Origin: an uncultured Clostridia bacterium
GTDB lineage: Bacteria; Bacillota; Clostridia; UBA1381; UBA9506
NCBI GenBank assembly: GCA_944393605.1
Contig: CALYAO010000008.1
Coordinates: 1-32,248, forward strand
DNA length: 32,248 nucleotides
Direction: 5' to 3'
The notes under the pieces are model-generated. The model was not told where the DNA came from, ran no database searches, and saw nothing but the letters and a program-made list of their open reading frames with translations. The position numbers were made by a program, and so were the translations under genes. Positions 9,243 to 17,764 of the stretch are shown one piece after another. Positions within the stretch are counted from its first letter, which is position 1. Each line of letters begins with the position of its first letter.

Positions 9243-9257
9243 TCCAAAATACTTGGA
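9243..9257. repeat. Short dyad between thiD and thiC
   Basis: TCCAA and TTGGA flank a 5-base spacer AATAC, just before the thiC ribosome site (GGAGG, 9261-9265). The left part, AAATCCAAAATA, is shared with the inverted repeat at 7429. It might be an operator, an mRNA structure, or chance. Confidence 0.3.
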
Positions 9258-9273
9258 ATAGGAGGAACGCAGT

Positions 9274-10599
9274 ATGGCATATAAGACACAGATGGAAGCG
9301 GCCAAGCAGGGCATTTTGACGCCCCAGATGAAGGCGGTCGCACAGAAGGAACACATGGATGAGGCGCTGCTGTTGGCACGGGTGGCGAAAGGCGAGATCG
9401 CCATTCCCGCCAATGTGCGGCATACGGCGCTGTCCCCAAACGGCGTCGGGACGGGGCTGTCCACCAAGATCAACGTCAACCTGGGCATCTCGGGGGACTG
9501 CCGGGACTACTCGGTGGAACTCGCCAAGGCGGAATTGGCGGTGAAGTATGGCGCGGAGGCCATCATGGACCTGTCCAATTACGGCAAGACACGGGACTTC
9601 CGCAAAAAGCTCATCGAGACCTCCCCCGCCATGATTGGCACGGTGCCCATGTATGACGCGGTGGGGTATCTGGAAAAGGATCTTCTGGACATCACGGCGC
9701 AGGATTTTCTGTCGGTGGTGCGGGCGCATGCGGAGGAGGGCGTGGATTTCGTCACCGTCCATGCGGGCATCAACCGGCGCACCGTCGAGGCATTCCGCCG
9801 GACCAAGCGGCTGACCAACATCGTATCCCGCGGCGGGTCTCTGCTGTTTGCCTGGATGTCCATGACGGGCAATGAGAATCCCTTCTATGAGTACTATGAC
9901 GAACTGCTGGACATTCTGCGGGAATATGACGTCACCATCAGCTTGGGGGATGCCATGCGGCCGGGCTCCATCCATGACGCGACCGATGCGGGGCAGGTGT
10001 GTGAGCTCATTGAGCTGGGCAACCTCGCGCTGCGCGCATGGGAGAAGGATGTGCAGGTCATGATCGAAGGTCCGGGCCATATGGCGATGAACGAGATTGC
10101 CGCCAATATGGCCATGGAAAAACGGTTGTGCCACAACGCGCCGTTTTATGTGCTGGGGCCGCTGGTCACCGACGTGGCGCCTGGGTATGACCACATCACG
10201 TCCGCCATCGGGGGCGCCATTGCGGCGGCCAACGGCGCGGATTTCCTGTGCTATGTGACCCCGGCGGAGCATCTGCGCCTGCCCGATTTGGATGATGTCA
10301 AAGAGGGCATCATGGCGGCCAAGATTGCGGCGCATGCGGCGGATATCGCCAAGGGTATCCCCGGGGCGCGGGATTGGGATGATGCGATGTCGGCGGCCCG
10401 GCGGGAGGTGGACTGGGAGACCATGTTCTCCCTGGCGATGGACCGGGAGAAGGCGCAGACCTATTTTGAGAGCGCGCCGCCCACCGACAAGCATACCTGT
10501 TCCATGTGCGGCCGGATGTGTGCCATGCGGACGACCAATCAGATCTTAAACGGCGAGACGGTGGAGCTGCCGCCCTGCCAGGCCGATGAAAAAGAATAG
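9274..10599 (+). CDS. thiC: Phosphomethylpyrimidine synthase (radical SAM)
   Basis: ThiC rearranges aminoimidazole ribotide to HMP-phosphate using a [4Fe-4S] cluster and S-adenosylmethionine. The 441-residue length is the short form found in anaerobes and archaea, without the N-terminal extension of enterobacterial ThiC. Family signatures include [50 protein letters not shown] and the C-terminal cluster motif CSMCGRMC, with cysteines 409, 412 and 416. An AGGAGG ribosome site precedes ATG 9274. It is the only gene here for de novo pyrimidine synthesis. Confidence 0.97.
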   Translation: MAYKTQMEAAKQGILTPQMKAVAQKEHMDEALLLARVAKGEIAIPANVRHTALSPNGVGTGLSTKINVNLGISGDCRDYSVELAKAELAVKYGAEAIMDLSNYGKTRDFRKKLIETSPAMIGTVPMYDAVGYLEKDLLDITAQDFLSVVRAHAEEGVDFVTVHAGINRRTVEAFRRTKRLTNIVSRGGSLLFAWMSMTGNENPFYEYYDELLDILREYDVTISLGDAMRPGSIHDATDAGQVCELIELGNLALRAWEKDVQVMIEGPGHMAMNEIAANMAMEKRLCHNAPFYVLGPLVTDVAPGYDHITSAIGGAIAAANGADFLCYVTPAEHLRLPDLDDVKEGIMAAKIAAHAADIAKGIPGARDWDDAMSAARREVDWETMFSLAMDREKAQTYFESAPPTDKHTCSMCGRMCAMRTTNQILNGETVELPPCQADEKE

Positions 10600-10614
10600 A
10601 AACGAGGGAGAACG

Positions 10615-11439
10615 ATGAGTCAATTGACAGAACAGATGGGGGCGGCGCTGGCGGCGGTGCGGGCACAGTGCCCGCTCGTGCACCACATCACCAACTACGT
10701 GACGGTCAACGACTGTGCCAACATCACGTTGGCGGTGGGTGCGTCCCCCATTATGGCGGACGACATCCGGGAGGCGGCGGACGTGGCCTCGGTCGCATCC
10801 GCGGTGGTCCTCAATATGGGGACGCTCAACGAGCGCACCGTTTCGTCCATGCTTGCAGCGGGCAAGGCCGCAAACAAAAGCGAAGTTCCGGTGGTATTTG
10901 ACCCGGTTGGGGTGGGTGCGACGGCGCTGCGCAATGAGACGGCGGCTGCCATTTTAAAAGAGGTGAAGCCTGCCGTTTTGCGGGGCAATCTGTCTGAAAT
11001 CCGCTTTTTAGCGGGACTGTCCGCCGCCACACGGGGTGTGGACGCGGGCGAAGAGATGGAGGACGGCATGGAGGGTACCATCGCCATGGCACGAGCACTG
11101 GCGGAGAAGCTGGGATGTGTCGTTGCAATCACGGGCAAGGTGGATGTGATTGCGGATGCGGCCCGTGCGGTTACGCTGGCAAACGGCCATCCGATGCTGT
11201 CCCGTGTCACGGGAACGGGATGCATGACCACCTCGCTGGTGGCATCCTACTGCGGCGCGGTGGCGGACAAGCTGGTTGCGGCGGCATGCGGCATCCTCAC
11301 CATGGGCATTGCAGGCGAGCTGGCCTTTGCGCGTGCAGGTGCGCAGGGGACGGGGGCCTTCCGGTCCGCCATCATAGACGCGGTGAGCTGCATGGATGCG
11401 GCGACGCTTTTGGGGAGGGCGAAGCTCCATGAAGCCTAA
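10615..11439 (+). CDS. thiM: Hydroxyethylthiazole kinase
   Basis: This 274-residue ribokinase-fold kinase phosphorylates 4-methyl-5-(2-hydroxyethyl)thiazole, mainly a salvage reaction that supplies ThiE. Visible motifs are CPLVHHITNYVTVNDCAN at the N-terminus, VFDPVGVGAT, LRGNLSEI, and the catalytic VTGTGCMTTSLVA. It follows thiC by 15 bases with GAGGGAGAACG as ribosome site. No thiazole-forming genes (thiG, thiS, thiH/thiO) are in the window, so the thiazole is either salvaged or made by genes elsewhere. Confidence 0.96.
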   Translation: MSQLTEQMGAALAAVRAQCPLVHHITNYVTVNDCANITLAVGASPIMADDIREAADVASVASAVVLNMGTLNERTVSSMLAAGKAANKSEVPVVFDPVGVGATALRNETAAAILKEVKPAVLRGNLSEIRFLAGLSAATRGVDAGEEMEDGMEGTIAMARALAEKLGCVVAITGKVDVIADAARAVTLANGHPMLSRVTGTGCMTTSLVASYCGAVADKLVAAACGILTMGIAGELAFARAGAQGTGAFRSAIIDAVSCMDAATLLGRAKLHEA

Positions 11440-12058
11440 CGTGGACTACAGCCTGTACCTGGTGACCGACCGGGATCTCATGAGCGCGCCCACCATGGAA
11501 GAGACGGTGGCACAGGCGATTGCGGGGGGCTGCACGGTGGTGCAGCTCCGGGAGAAGGACATGGGGGGCGGCGCGTTTCTCGCGGAGGCGCGAGCCGTCC
11601 TGCCCATCACACGGGCAGCGGGCGTTCCGCTCATCATCAACGACCGCGTGGATGTTGCGCTGGCAGTGGGCGCCGATGGGGTACATGTGGGGCAGAGCGA
11701 CCTGCCTGCACGGGAAGTGCGGCGGCTGATCGGGCCGGATATGTTGCTGGGGGTCTCGTGTGCGACGGTGGAAGAGGCCATGGCGGCCCAGGCGGACGGC
11801 GCGGATTACCTCGGCGTGGGCGCCATGTTTGCGACGGACACCAAGACGGATACGCGGCCCGTCTCAACAGAGACGCTCTGTGCCATCCGTGCGGCGGTTG
11901 ACATCCCCATTGTGATCATCGGGGGAATCAACCCAAAAACAGCCCCGCTGTTTTATGGGACAGGGATCTCGGGCCTCGCGGTGGTGTCCGCCATTGTGGC
12001 GCAGCCGGATATTGCGGCGGCCGCGCGGCAACTCAAAGAAATGAGTAAGGAGCTGTGA
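11429..12058 (+). CDS. thiE: Thiamine-phosphate synthase
   Basis: This 209-residue TIM barrel joins HMP diphosphate and thiazole phosphate to thiamine monophosphate. It shows LYLVTDRDLM, VVQLREKDM, PLIINDRVDVALAVGADGVHVGQSDLP, GVSCATVEEA, ADYLGVGAMFATDTK and IIGGINPKT, all typical of ThiE. The start at ATG 11429 follows GGGGAGGG and overlaps the end of thiM by 11 bases, a sign of coupled translation. The usual KPSAP-like loop is shifted (ATDTKTD), a mild deviation. Confidence 0.95.
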   Translation: MKPNVDYSLYLVTDRDLMSAPTMEETVAQAIAGGCTVVQLREKDMGGGAFLAEARAVLPITRAAGVPLIINDRVDVALAVGADGVHVGQSDLPAREVRRLIGPDMLLGVSCATVEEAMAAQADGADYLGVGAMFATDTKTDTRPVSTETLCAIRAAVDIPIVIIGGINPKTAPLFYGTGISGLAVVSAIVAQPDIAAAARQLKEMSKEL

Positions 12059-12060
12059 AG

Positions 12061-12702
12061 ATGGAAAATTTTCGGGCCGCCCTATTTGACTTGGACGGCA
12101 CCATTTTGGACTCCATGGGGGTCTGGGAAGAGATCGATATCGTGTTCTTGGAAAAACGCGGGTTTTCGGTGCCGGAGGATTACGCCCGGCAGATCAGCGT
12201 CCTGCGGTTTGAGGATGCGGCGGTGTATACCAAGGAGCGGTTTGCGCTTCCGGAATCCCCGCAGGCCATCATCGATGAATGGAATGAGATGGCGCTCATG
12301 TGGTATGGCGACAAAGTGGGGTTAAAGCCCTATGCGGCAGAGTATCTCAAAAAATTGCATGACAGGGGCGTGAAGCTTGCGGTCGCCACCGCGCTGCCGG
12401 CATCGCTGTATACGCCCTGCCTTACGCATAACGGCATCTATGCGCTGTTCGATGCGTTTGCATCCACCGACGAGGTGGGGTGCGGCAAGGAACGGCCCGA
12501 TGTGTACCTGCTTGCGGCGGAGCGGCTTGGCGCCAAACCTGGCGATTGTATGGTGTTTGAGGATGTGCTGCCCGGCGTGCTGTCCGCGGCAAATGCGGGT
12601 ATGCGTGTATGCGGGGTGTATGACGCGTGTGCTGCGTATGCGGAACAGGACATCCGCAAGGCCGCGGAGCGGTATATCATGGGGTTTGATGAATTGTTAT
12701 AA
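12061..12702 (+). CDS. HAD-superfamily phosphatase, last gene of the thiamine operon
   Basis: This 213-residue HAD hydrolase (beta-phosphoglucomutase-like subclass) has all four motifs: FDLDGTILDS at the N-terminus, VATALP as motif II, the lysine in CGKERPD, and VFEDVLPGV as motif IV. ATG 12061 lies 8 bases after AAGGAG; a GTG at 12055 is in frame but too close to that site. The gene begins 2 bases after the thiE stop. HAD enzymes that dephosphorylate thiamine monophosphate are known in other bacteria and in plants. With ThiE next door and no thiL visible, that role fits, but HMP-phosphate or general housecleaning are possible. Confidence 0.9.
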   Translation: MENFRAALFDLDGTILDSMGVWEEIDIVFLEKRGFSVPEDYARQISVLRFEDAAVYTKERFALPESPQAIIDEWNEMALMWYGDKVGLKPYAAEYLKKLHDRGVKLAVATALPASLYTPCLTHNGIYALFDAFASTDEVGCGKERPDVYLLAAERLGAKPGDCMVFEDVLPGVLSAANAGMRVCGVYDACAAYAEQDIRKAAERYIMGFDELL

Positions 12703-12717
12703 GATCCGAAAGCAAAG

Positions 12718-12738
12718 AGGGCCGTTGGCCCTTTTTTT
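12718..12738 (+). terminator. Terminator of the thiamine operon
   Basis: AGGGCC, a 3-base loop, GGCCCT and seven T, 16 bases past the stop of the HAD gene. Confidence 0.9.
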
Positions 12739-13174
12739 GTGTGATTTTGCGGAAATGAAAGCGGTGTCTTTGCTAAACCGGTGCATCGGCTGCGGCGCAA
12801 TAACGGTGTGCCGTGCGTGTACGTCCTGTCATTTGCGCGTTTTTGGTATTTCAATGCGCTACTCCCCCCCATGGAAGCCGATGGCTAGCGGAGGGATTGT
12901 AAAGAGATCGCGAAAAAGCCGCCGGCAGGACGATTTCCAACTGGAGCCCTGTGTGGCAGGCTTGGTTTGGGAGGGAGGAGCAGCAGTATAAGCACGCTTT
13001 GGAATGGGAATTTTTTACAAAAAGAAGATGTTCTGATACTGCCTCGCAAACCGCAAACAGTTGGCACAGCGACAGAGAACCACAGCGAGGACGCGTGCAA
13101 CCGAGCGGGTGAGCCGAGCGCGGCCTGTTGCAGGAGGGAATGACAAGGGGATCTCTCTCTTGTGCCGCAGGCAT
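12739..13174. other. Gene-free stretch between the thiamine operon and the AT-rich island
   Basis: About 440 bases with no supportable gene. Open frames on both strands (for example 12851-13192 minus and 12377-12991 plus) have no family resemblance and lack good starts. The section around 13055-13085 contains CAGTTGGCACAGCGACAGAG, which resembles parts of two other gaps and may be a decayed dispersed element. Confidence 0.5.
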
Positions 13175-13211
13175 AAAAAGACGTCGGAGCAAAATGGATG
13201 TTGCTCCGACG
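13175..13211 (-). terminator. Terminator after the HxlR regulator
   Basis: An 11-base perfect stem (13182-13192 with 13201-13211, CGTCGGAGCAA) is followed on the minus strand by TCTTTTT. It lies about 100 bases beyond the regulator's stop codon. Confidence 0.8.
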
Positions 13212-13309
13212 CGGAAGAGGCGACCAAAAGCGATATTATCTCGAATGTAAGAAACTGCCCATAGGGCGGCGCGCCAACTGCGAGCTCAGAGGAAACAGGT
13301 TTACGGCTA

Positions 13310-13636
13310 TTAACCAATCTGTGCTTTATAATCTGTTCCCCATTGTTCCATAGCCTTGATGATCGGGCGCATGGATTCGCCCAATTCGCTCAAAGAATAT
13401 TCTACTCTTGGAGGGACTTCCGGATACACTGTCCGTGTGATGATACCGTCTTCCTCCATGGAACGCAGACTGTCAGTCAGTACCTTTTGACTGATTCCCT
13501 CTAAATTTTTACGCAGCTCATTAAAACGCCACGAACGTGCAAGAAGATTTCGTAAAATCAAAAGCTTCCATTTACTTCCCACCATTTGCACGGTTGTTGC
13601 GGCAGGGCAAGCAGGCAGTTCTTCTTTCTTCAACAT
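13310..13636 (-). CDS. HxlR-family winged-helix transcriptional regulator
   Basis: This 108-residue protein has the HxlR signature: an N-terminal region with a lone cysteine (LPACPAATT), then MVGSKWKLLILRNLL, RFNELRKNLEGISQKVLTDSLRSMEEDGIITRTVYPEVPPRVEYSLSELG in successive helix-turn-helix and wing segments. Members often sense redox or electrophile stress and control divergently transcribed oxidoreductases. The gene is divergent from the ferredoxin-nitroreductase operon (start 13873), with a 236-base shared control region. Cys10 could be a sensing residue, which is inference. ATG 13636 follows GGAGG by 7 bases. Confidence 0.93.
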   Translation of the reverse strand: MLKKEELPACPAATTVQMVGSKWKLLILRNLLARSWRFNELRKNLEGISQKVLTDSLRSMEEDGIITRTVYPEVPPRVEYSLSELGESMRPIIKAMEQWGTDYKAQIG

Positions 13637-13674
13637 ATCTATACCTCCAAAAATTCCATTGGCTCATATTTGAG

Positions 13675-13715
13675 TATCACACTTAAATTATAGTGTGGTA
13701 TGCTTCTGAAATCAA
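13675..13715 (-). promoter_or_regulatory. hxlR promoter with overlapping operator-like dyad
   Basis: On the minus strand TTGATT (13710-13715) and TATAAT (13687-13692) are 17 bases apart. An inverted repeat, TATCACACT (13675-13683) and AGTGTGGTA (13692-13700), 8 of 9 positions paired, brackets the -10 box. That is the position expected for autoregulation by the HxlR protein, whose family binds such dyads. A third ACACTT half site lies at the -35. Confidence 0.65.
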
Positions 13716-13811
13716 GTGTAATATACAGATGTTAAAATTTTTTTTATCCCGCAATCCCCGTAATAAGGCATAGGTTACGAAAAGGTAACTGTGTTATAAA
13801 AAAGTGCGTAC

Positions 13812-13840
13812 TTGTAGCGTGAAAAGATAGCAGTTACAAT
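13812..13840 (+). promoter_or_regulatory. Promoter of the redox/ADP-ribosylation operon
   Basis: TTGTAG (13812-13817) and TACAAT (13835-13840) are separated by 17 bases, 32 bases before the first start codon. The -35 is imperfect, which would suit a regulated promoter. Confidence 0.6.
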
Positions 13841-13872
13841 AGTATCAGAAACAAGGAACGGAGGTGCTTGCT

Positions 13873-14736
13873 ATGAATCAGGCAAATTTTGTAGTTGATA
13901 TAGAAAAATGTGTGGGCTGCGGGAAATGCGTAAAGGTTTGTCCTGGAAGTGTTCTCTTTCTGAATCAGGCGAAAAAGGCGGAGATGGCAGATTTTGAGGA
14001 ATTCGGATGGAACGGTTGTTGGAAATGTGAGCATTGCCTTGCTGTCTGTCCGACAGGGGCCATTTCCATTTTCGGACACAAGCCCGAAAACAGCTTGCCG
14101 GCTGTCAAATGTGAAATTGCTGCGCCGACAATGGATGCACTCATTGCCAACAGACATTCCTGCCGCAGATATCAGGATAAAAATGTGGACCCCGCCATGA
14201 TAAACGATATGCTCGAGCGTCTGGCAGACGCTCCAAACGGCGGCAATAAGCAGCAGGTGGCATTCGCGCTGATTGACGATAGGGTGCAGATGCATCAATT
14301 TCGTCAGCTTGCTTATTCCCGGATGGAAGAGCTGGCGGCACAGGAGATCTATCCAAAGGGTTTTGACAAAGCGGCATATGAGGATATGAAACGATGGGAA
14401 AAGACGGTTCGCCCCGATATGCTTTTTTGCGGGGCACCGCATGTTTTAATTCCCCACGCACCGTTGGGACGCGGCGAGCCCATACAGGATGTGGTGATTG
14501 CCGGAACATATTTTGAACTGCTTTGCACTTCCCGTGGTCTTGGAGCTGTTATGTTGACATTTCCTCTCGGCGCGTTGGCGCAAATGCCGGACATCAAGGC
14601 AATGCTGAATATTCCGGATAACCATTACATTGGAATGATGATCGGTTTCGGTTATCCTGAAATCAAGTATGCAAGAGGCGTACAACGAGAAATGGAACAA
14701 AGCCGTATCCATCGGCTGCATTTTCAGGAGGGATAA
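13873..14736 (+). CDS. Ferredoxin-nitroreductase fusion protein
   Basis: This 287-residue protein begins with a two-cluster ferredoxin domain (CVGCGKCVKVCP near residue 13 and CWKCEHCLAVCPTGA near 54), followed by an FMN-binding nitroreductase domain starting at NRHSCRRYQDKNVD (about residue 94) and ending in IGFGYPEIKYAR. Such fusions let ferredoxin electrons reduce FMN and an unknown acceptor. I chose ATG 13873, 9 bases after GGAGG; an in-frame GTG lies at 13864. It is the first gene of a tightly packed operon, 1 base ahead of the next gene. The substrate cannot be told from sequence. Confidence 0.9.
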   Translation: MNQANFVVDIEKCVGCGKCVKVCPGSVLFLNQAKKAEMADFEEFGWNGCWKCEHCLAVCPTGAISIFGHKPENSLPAVKCEIAAPTMDALIANRHSCRRYQDKNVDPAMINDMLERLADAPNGGNKQQVAFALIDDRVQMHQFRQLAYSRMEELAAQEIYPKGFDKAAYEDMKRWEKTVRPDMLFCGAPHVLIPHAPLGRGEPIQDVVIAGTYFELLCTSRGLGAVMLTFPLGALAQMPDIKAMLNIPDNHYIGMMIGFGYPEIKYARGVQREMEQSRIHRLHFQEG

Positions 14737-14737
14737 A

Positions 14738-15349
14738 ATGAACGCACAGGATTGTTTGCAGATTTTGCGAAATGTGAAAGATGTGGCATTTGCAACCGTG
14801 GATGAAAAAGGAGTGCCACAGGTGCGCATGATAGATGTTATGCTTGCGGAAAATGAAAAAATTTATTTTTGCACGGCACGCGGAAAAGAGTTTTACGCAC
14901 AGCTGATGCGGGACAATCACATTGCCGTTACGGCTGTCAATCAGGAGTTTCAAATGGTCAGATTGTCGGGAACTGCCGAAAAACTGTCCGAGCAAAAATA
15001 TTGGATTGACCGCATTTTCAAAGAAAATCCAAGCATGAACAGCGTTTATCCGCATGAAAGCCGTTACATTTTGGAGCCGTTCTGCATTGCAAACGCAAAT
15101 ATTGAATTTTTTGATTTAGGAAAAAAGCCCATTAACCGTGAAAATTTTACAATCGGAAATCATAAAAAGCCGAAAAAAGGCTTTGAAATCTCTGATTCCT
15201 GTATTGGGTGCGGAAAATGCGCAAAAGTCTGCCCTCAGCAATGTATCAGCGCAGGAAAGCCGTATGAAATCAATCAAAATCACTGCCTGCACTGTGGCTT
15301 GTGCTTTGAAAACTGCCCCGTAAAGGCAATTAAAAGAAGGAGCGTGTAA
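14738..15349 (+). CDS. Flavin reductase-like (PNPOx-fold) protein with C-terminal ferredoxin
   Basis: The first ~130 of 203 residues match the pyridoxamine-phosphate-oxidase-like split barrel that binds FMN (FATVDEKGVPQVRMIDVMLAENEKIYFCTARGKEF). The last ~60 residues hold two [4Fe-4S] motifs, CIGCGKCAKVCP and CLHCGLCFENCPVKAI. The protein can therefore move electrons between FMN and iron-sulfur clusters, probably with the preceding ferredoxin-nitroreductase. ATG 14738 follows CAGGAGGG and lies 1 base past the previous stop. These proteins are common in anaerobes, but few have a known substrate. Confidence 0.88.
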   Translation: MNAQDCLQILRNVKDVAFATVDEKGVPQVRMIDVMLAENEKIYFCTARGKEFYAQLMRDNHIAVTAVNQEFQMVRLSGTAEKLSEQKYWIDRIFKENPSMNSVYPHESRYILEPFCIANANIEFFDLGKKPINRENFTIGNHKKPKKGFEISDSCIGCGKCAKVCPQQCISAGKPYEINQNHCLHCGLCFENCPVKAIKRRSV

Positions 15350-15351
15350 CG

Positions 15352-16890
15352 ATGTTAAAAGATATGTGGGCTATTTTTATGGACAGAACCGATTTTTTCT
15401 TGGGCCTCCTGCTGGAGCATTTGCAAATATCGTTGGTTTCCATTTTGATTGCCATACTGTTTGGAGGCCTGGTAGGGGTTCTGATCAGTGAATTTCAAAA
15501 AACCGCAAAGCCAACTTTAGGCGTGATCAATTTTTTGTATACGATACCGTCCATTTCTATGCTTGGTTTTTTGATTCCCTTTTCTGGGGTGGGCAATGCT
15601 ACAGCGGTCATTGCACTGTCCGTTTATGCGCTGCTGCCGATGGTGCGCAATACCCATACGGGTATTACCAATGTAGATCCTGCTGTTTTGGAAGCGGCAA
15701 AAGGGATGGGAAGTACAAAAGCGCAGATTTTATTTCAGATCAAGCTTCCGCTTGCGATGCCCGTGATTATGTCGGGTATTCGCAATATGGTAACGATGAC
15801 GATTGCCCTTGCGGGTATTGCCTCTTTTATCGGTGCGGGCGGCTTGGGCGTTGCGATTTACCGGGGCATTACAACAAACAATGCGGCAATGACAATGGTC
15901 GGCAGTTTATTGATTGCGCTGCTTGCTCTTGTAATGGACTTTGCCCTTGGATTCATCGAAAAACGAATGCACAAACACAGCGTGAAAGCGAAGAAAACCA
16001 ATAAGATTATGGCTGTTGTTGCGGTTATCCTGTGTTTGAGTATTGCGGGAGGCGTCCTGATCAACACTCGGCCGAAAGATACCATCCATATTGCCACAAA
16101 GCCGATGACCGAACAATATGTTCTCGGTGAAATGCTAGACATTTTAATCGAGCAGGACACCGATTTGCATGTTGCGTTGACGCAGGGCGTCGGGGGTGGC
16201 ACATCCAATATCCAGCCCGCCATGGAGAGCGGAGAGTTTGATCTGTATCCTGAGTACACGGGGACGGCCTGGAATATGGTACTTGGGTGCGACGGCTTGT
16301 ACACCGAAGAGTTATTCGGTGCATTGGAAGAGGAATACAGCGAACGCTTCCATATGGATTGGGTTGGAATGTACGGCTTTAACAATACGTACGGATTAGT
16401 CGTTCGTCGTGAAATTGCGGAACAATACAACCTGAAAACCTATTCGGATCTGCAATCGGTAGCGGGCAATCTCACCTTTGGTGCGGAATATGATTTCTTT
16501 GAGCGCGAGGACGGGTATGACGCGCTTTGTGAGACCTACGGATTGCATTTTGGCAAAACGATGGATTTGGACATCGGACTCAAATATCAGGCCATCAACC
16601 AGGAGAAGATTGATGTGATGGTAATCTTTACAACGGACGGGCAGTTATCGGCTTCGGATGTGGTCGTTTTGGAAGATGATAAACATTTTTATCCCTCTTA
16701 TATTTGTGGGAATGTGATTCGTTCAGAAGTGCTTGAGAAATACCCAGAACTGGAAACTGTGTTCGAAAAGTTGAATGGACTGATTACCGACAGCGATATG
16801 GCGGCAATGAATTATTCCGTTGAAACAGAAAACAAAGAGCCAAGAGATGTAGCGGAGGATTTTCTGCGTAGTCACGATCTTTTACAGTGA
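15352..16890 (+). CDS. Fused ABC permease and substrate-binding protein (OpuF/EgtU architecture)
   Basis: This 512-residue protein joins a BPD-type permease domain (residues ~1-210, six or so membrane helices, with the coupling motif EAAKGMGSTKAQILFQIKLP) to a tethered extracytoplasmic type II binding domain (~240-512, QGVGGGTSNIQPAMESGEFD and LYPEYTGTAWN). Relatives import glycine betaine, choline, carnitine or, in EgtU, the thiol antioxidant ergothioneine. The binding-domain motif is shared by all of these, so the substrate is open. It starts 2 bases after the previous stop, and its ATPase follows directly. The redox neighbours make a thiol substrate attractive, but this is inference. Confidence 0.88.
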   Translation: MLKDMWAIFMDRTDFFLGLLLEHLQISLVSILIAILFGGLVGVLISEFQKTAKPTLGVINFLYTIPSISMLGFLIPFSGVGNATAVIALSVYALLPMVRNTHTGITNVDPAVLEAAKGMGSTKAQILFQIKLPLAMPVIMSGIRNMVTMTIALAGIASFIGAGGLGVAIYRGITTNNAAMTMVGSLLIALLALVMDFALGFIEKRMHKHSVKAKKTNKIMAVVAVILCLSIAGGVLINTRPKDTIHIATKPMTEQYVLGEMLDILIEQDTDLHVALTQGVGGGTSNIQPAMESGEFDLYPEYTGTAWNMVLGCDGLYTEELFGALEEEYSERFHMDWVGMYGFNNTYGLVVRREIAEQYNLKTYSDLQSVAGNLTFGAEYDFFEREDGYDALCETYGLHFGKTMDLDIGLKYQAINQEKIDVMVIFTTDGQLSASDVVVLEDDKHFYPSYICGNVIRSEVLEKYPELETVFEKLNGLITDSDMAAMNYSVETENKEPRDVAEDFLRSHDLLQ

Positions 16891-16901
16891 GGTGGAACAA
16901 G

Positions 16902-17717
16902 ATGAAAACAGCGATTGCATTTCAAAACATCAAAAAAGCATATGGTGAAAAGGTAGTGATGGAGGGATTTAACCTCTCCATCGAAAAAGGCGAATTTGTA
17001 ACGATGATTGGCTCATCGGGGTGCGGAAAAACGACCGCTCTTAAAATGGTAAACGGTTTGATTCAGCCGACTGAGGGGGATATCTTTGTTGACGGGGAAA
17101 ATATCCGCAATAAAAATCAGACGCAGCTTCGCAGAAATATCGGCTATGCCATTCAGGGCAGCGTACTGTTTCCGCATATGACAGTAGAACAAAACATCTC
17201 TTATGTTCCGAACTTACTGAACAAGCGCGACAAAGAGAAGACAAAAAGTGCAGTAACCAAATGGATGAAAATTGTCGGACTTTCGGAAGACTTGAAGCAC
17301 CGCTATCCGTCCGAGCTTTCGGGCGGTCAGCAGCAAAGGGTTGGTATTGCCCGTGCTTTAGCAGCTTCACCCGATATTCTGTTGATGGATGAGCCGTTTG
17401 GTGCGGTTGATGAAATCACGCGGGGACAGCTGCAGGCAGAAATGAAACGGATTCATGAGCAGACAGGCATTACCGTGTTGTTCGTCACCCACGACATTTC
17501 CGAAGCACTGAAGCTCGGAACAAAGGTGCTTGTTATGCACAACGGCAAAATCGAACAGTTTGCAAAGCCGGAAGATCTGCTCCGCAATCCCGCAACGGAA
17601 TTTGTCAAAGAACTCGTAAAAAAAGAGCGCCGCACCTGCTATCTGCCTGAAGAACAGTTAACGTCCTGTGAATTTAGCGGTGCTTCCGTCCAAACGAGTA
17701 GCTATGATGCAAAGTGA
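16902..17717 (+). CDS. ABC transporter ATP-binding protein (quaternary amine/EgtV-like)
   Basis: This 271-residue ATPase drives the fused permease encoded upstream. It has Walker A GSSGCGKTT, Q-loop YAIQGSVLFPHMT, signature LSGGQQQR, Walker B ILLMDEPFGAVD and the switch histidine in VTHD. It matches the OpuCA/ProV branch in the core but lacks the C-terminal CBS pair of osmosensing members, so osmotic gating by CBS domains is unlikely. ATG 16902 follows GAGGTGG; a GTG at 16887 overlaps the preceding stop and is too close. The last 20 residues (ending SSYDAK) look variable. Confidence 0.92.
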   Translation: MKTAIAFQNIKKAYGEKVVMEGFNLSIEKGEFVTMIGSSGCGKTTALKMVNGLIQPTEGDIFVDGENIRNKNQTQLRRNIGYAIQGSVLFPHMTVEQNISYVPNLLNKRDKEKTKSAVTKWMKIVGLSEDLKHRYPSELSGGQQQRVGIARALAASPDILLMDEPFGAVDEITRGQLQAEMKRIHEQTGITVLFVTHDISEALKLGTKVLVMHNGKIEQFAKPEDLLRNPATEFVKELVKKERRTCYLPEEQLTSCEFSGASVQTSSYDAK

Positions 17718-17764
17718 GGACACCGTGAAATAGAAGTAAGTCGTAATTCGGAAGGAGGAACAGT

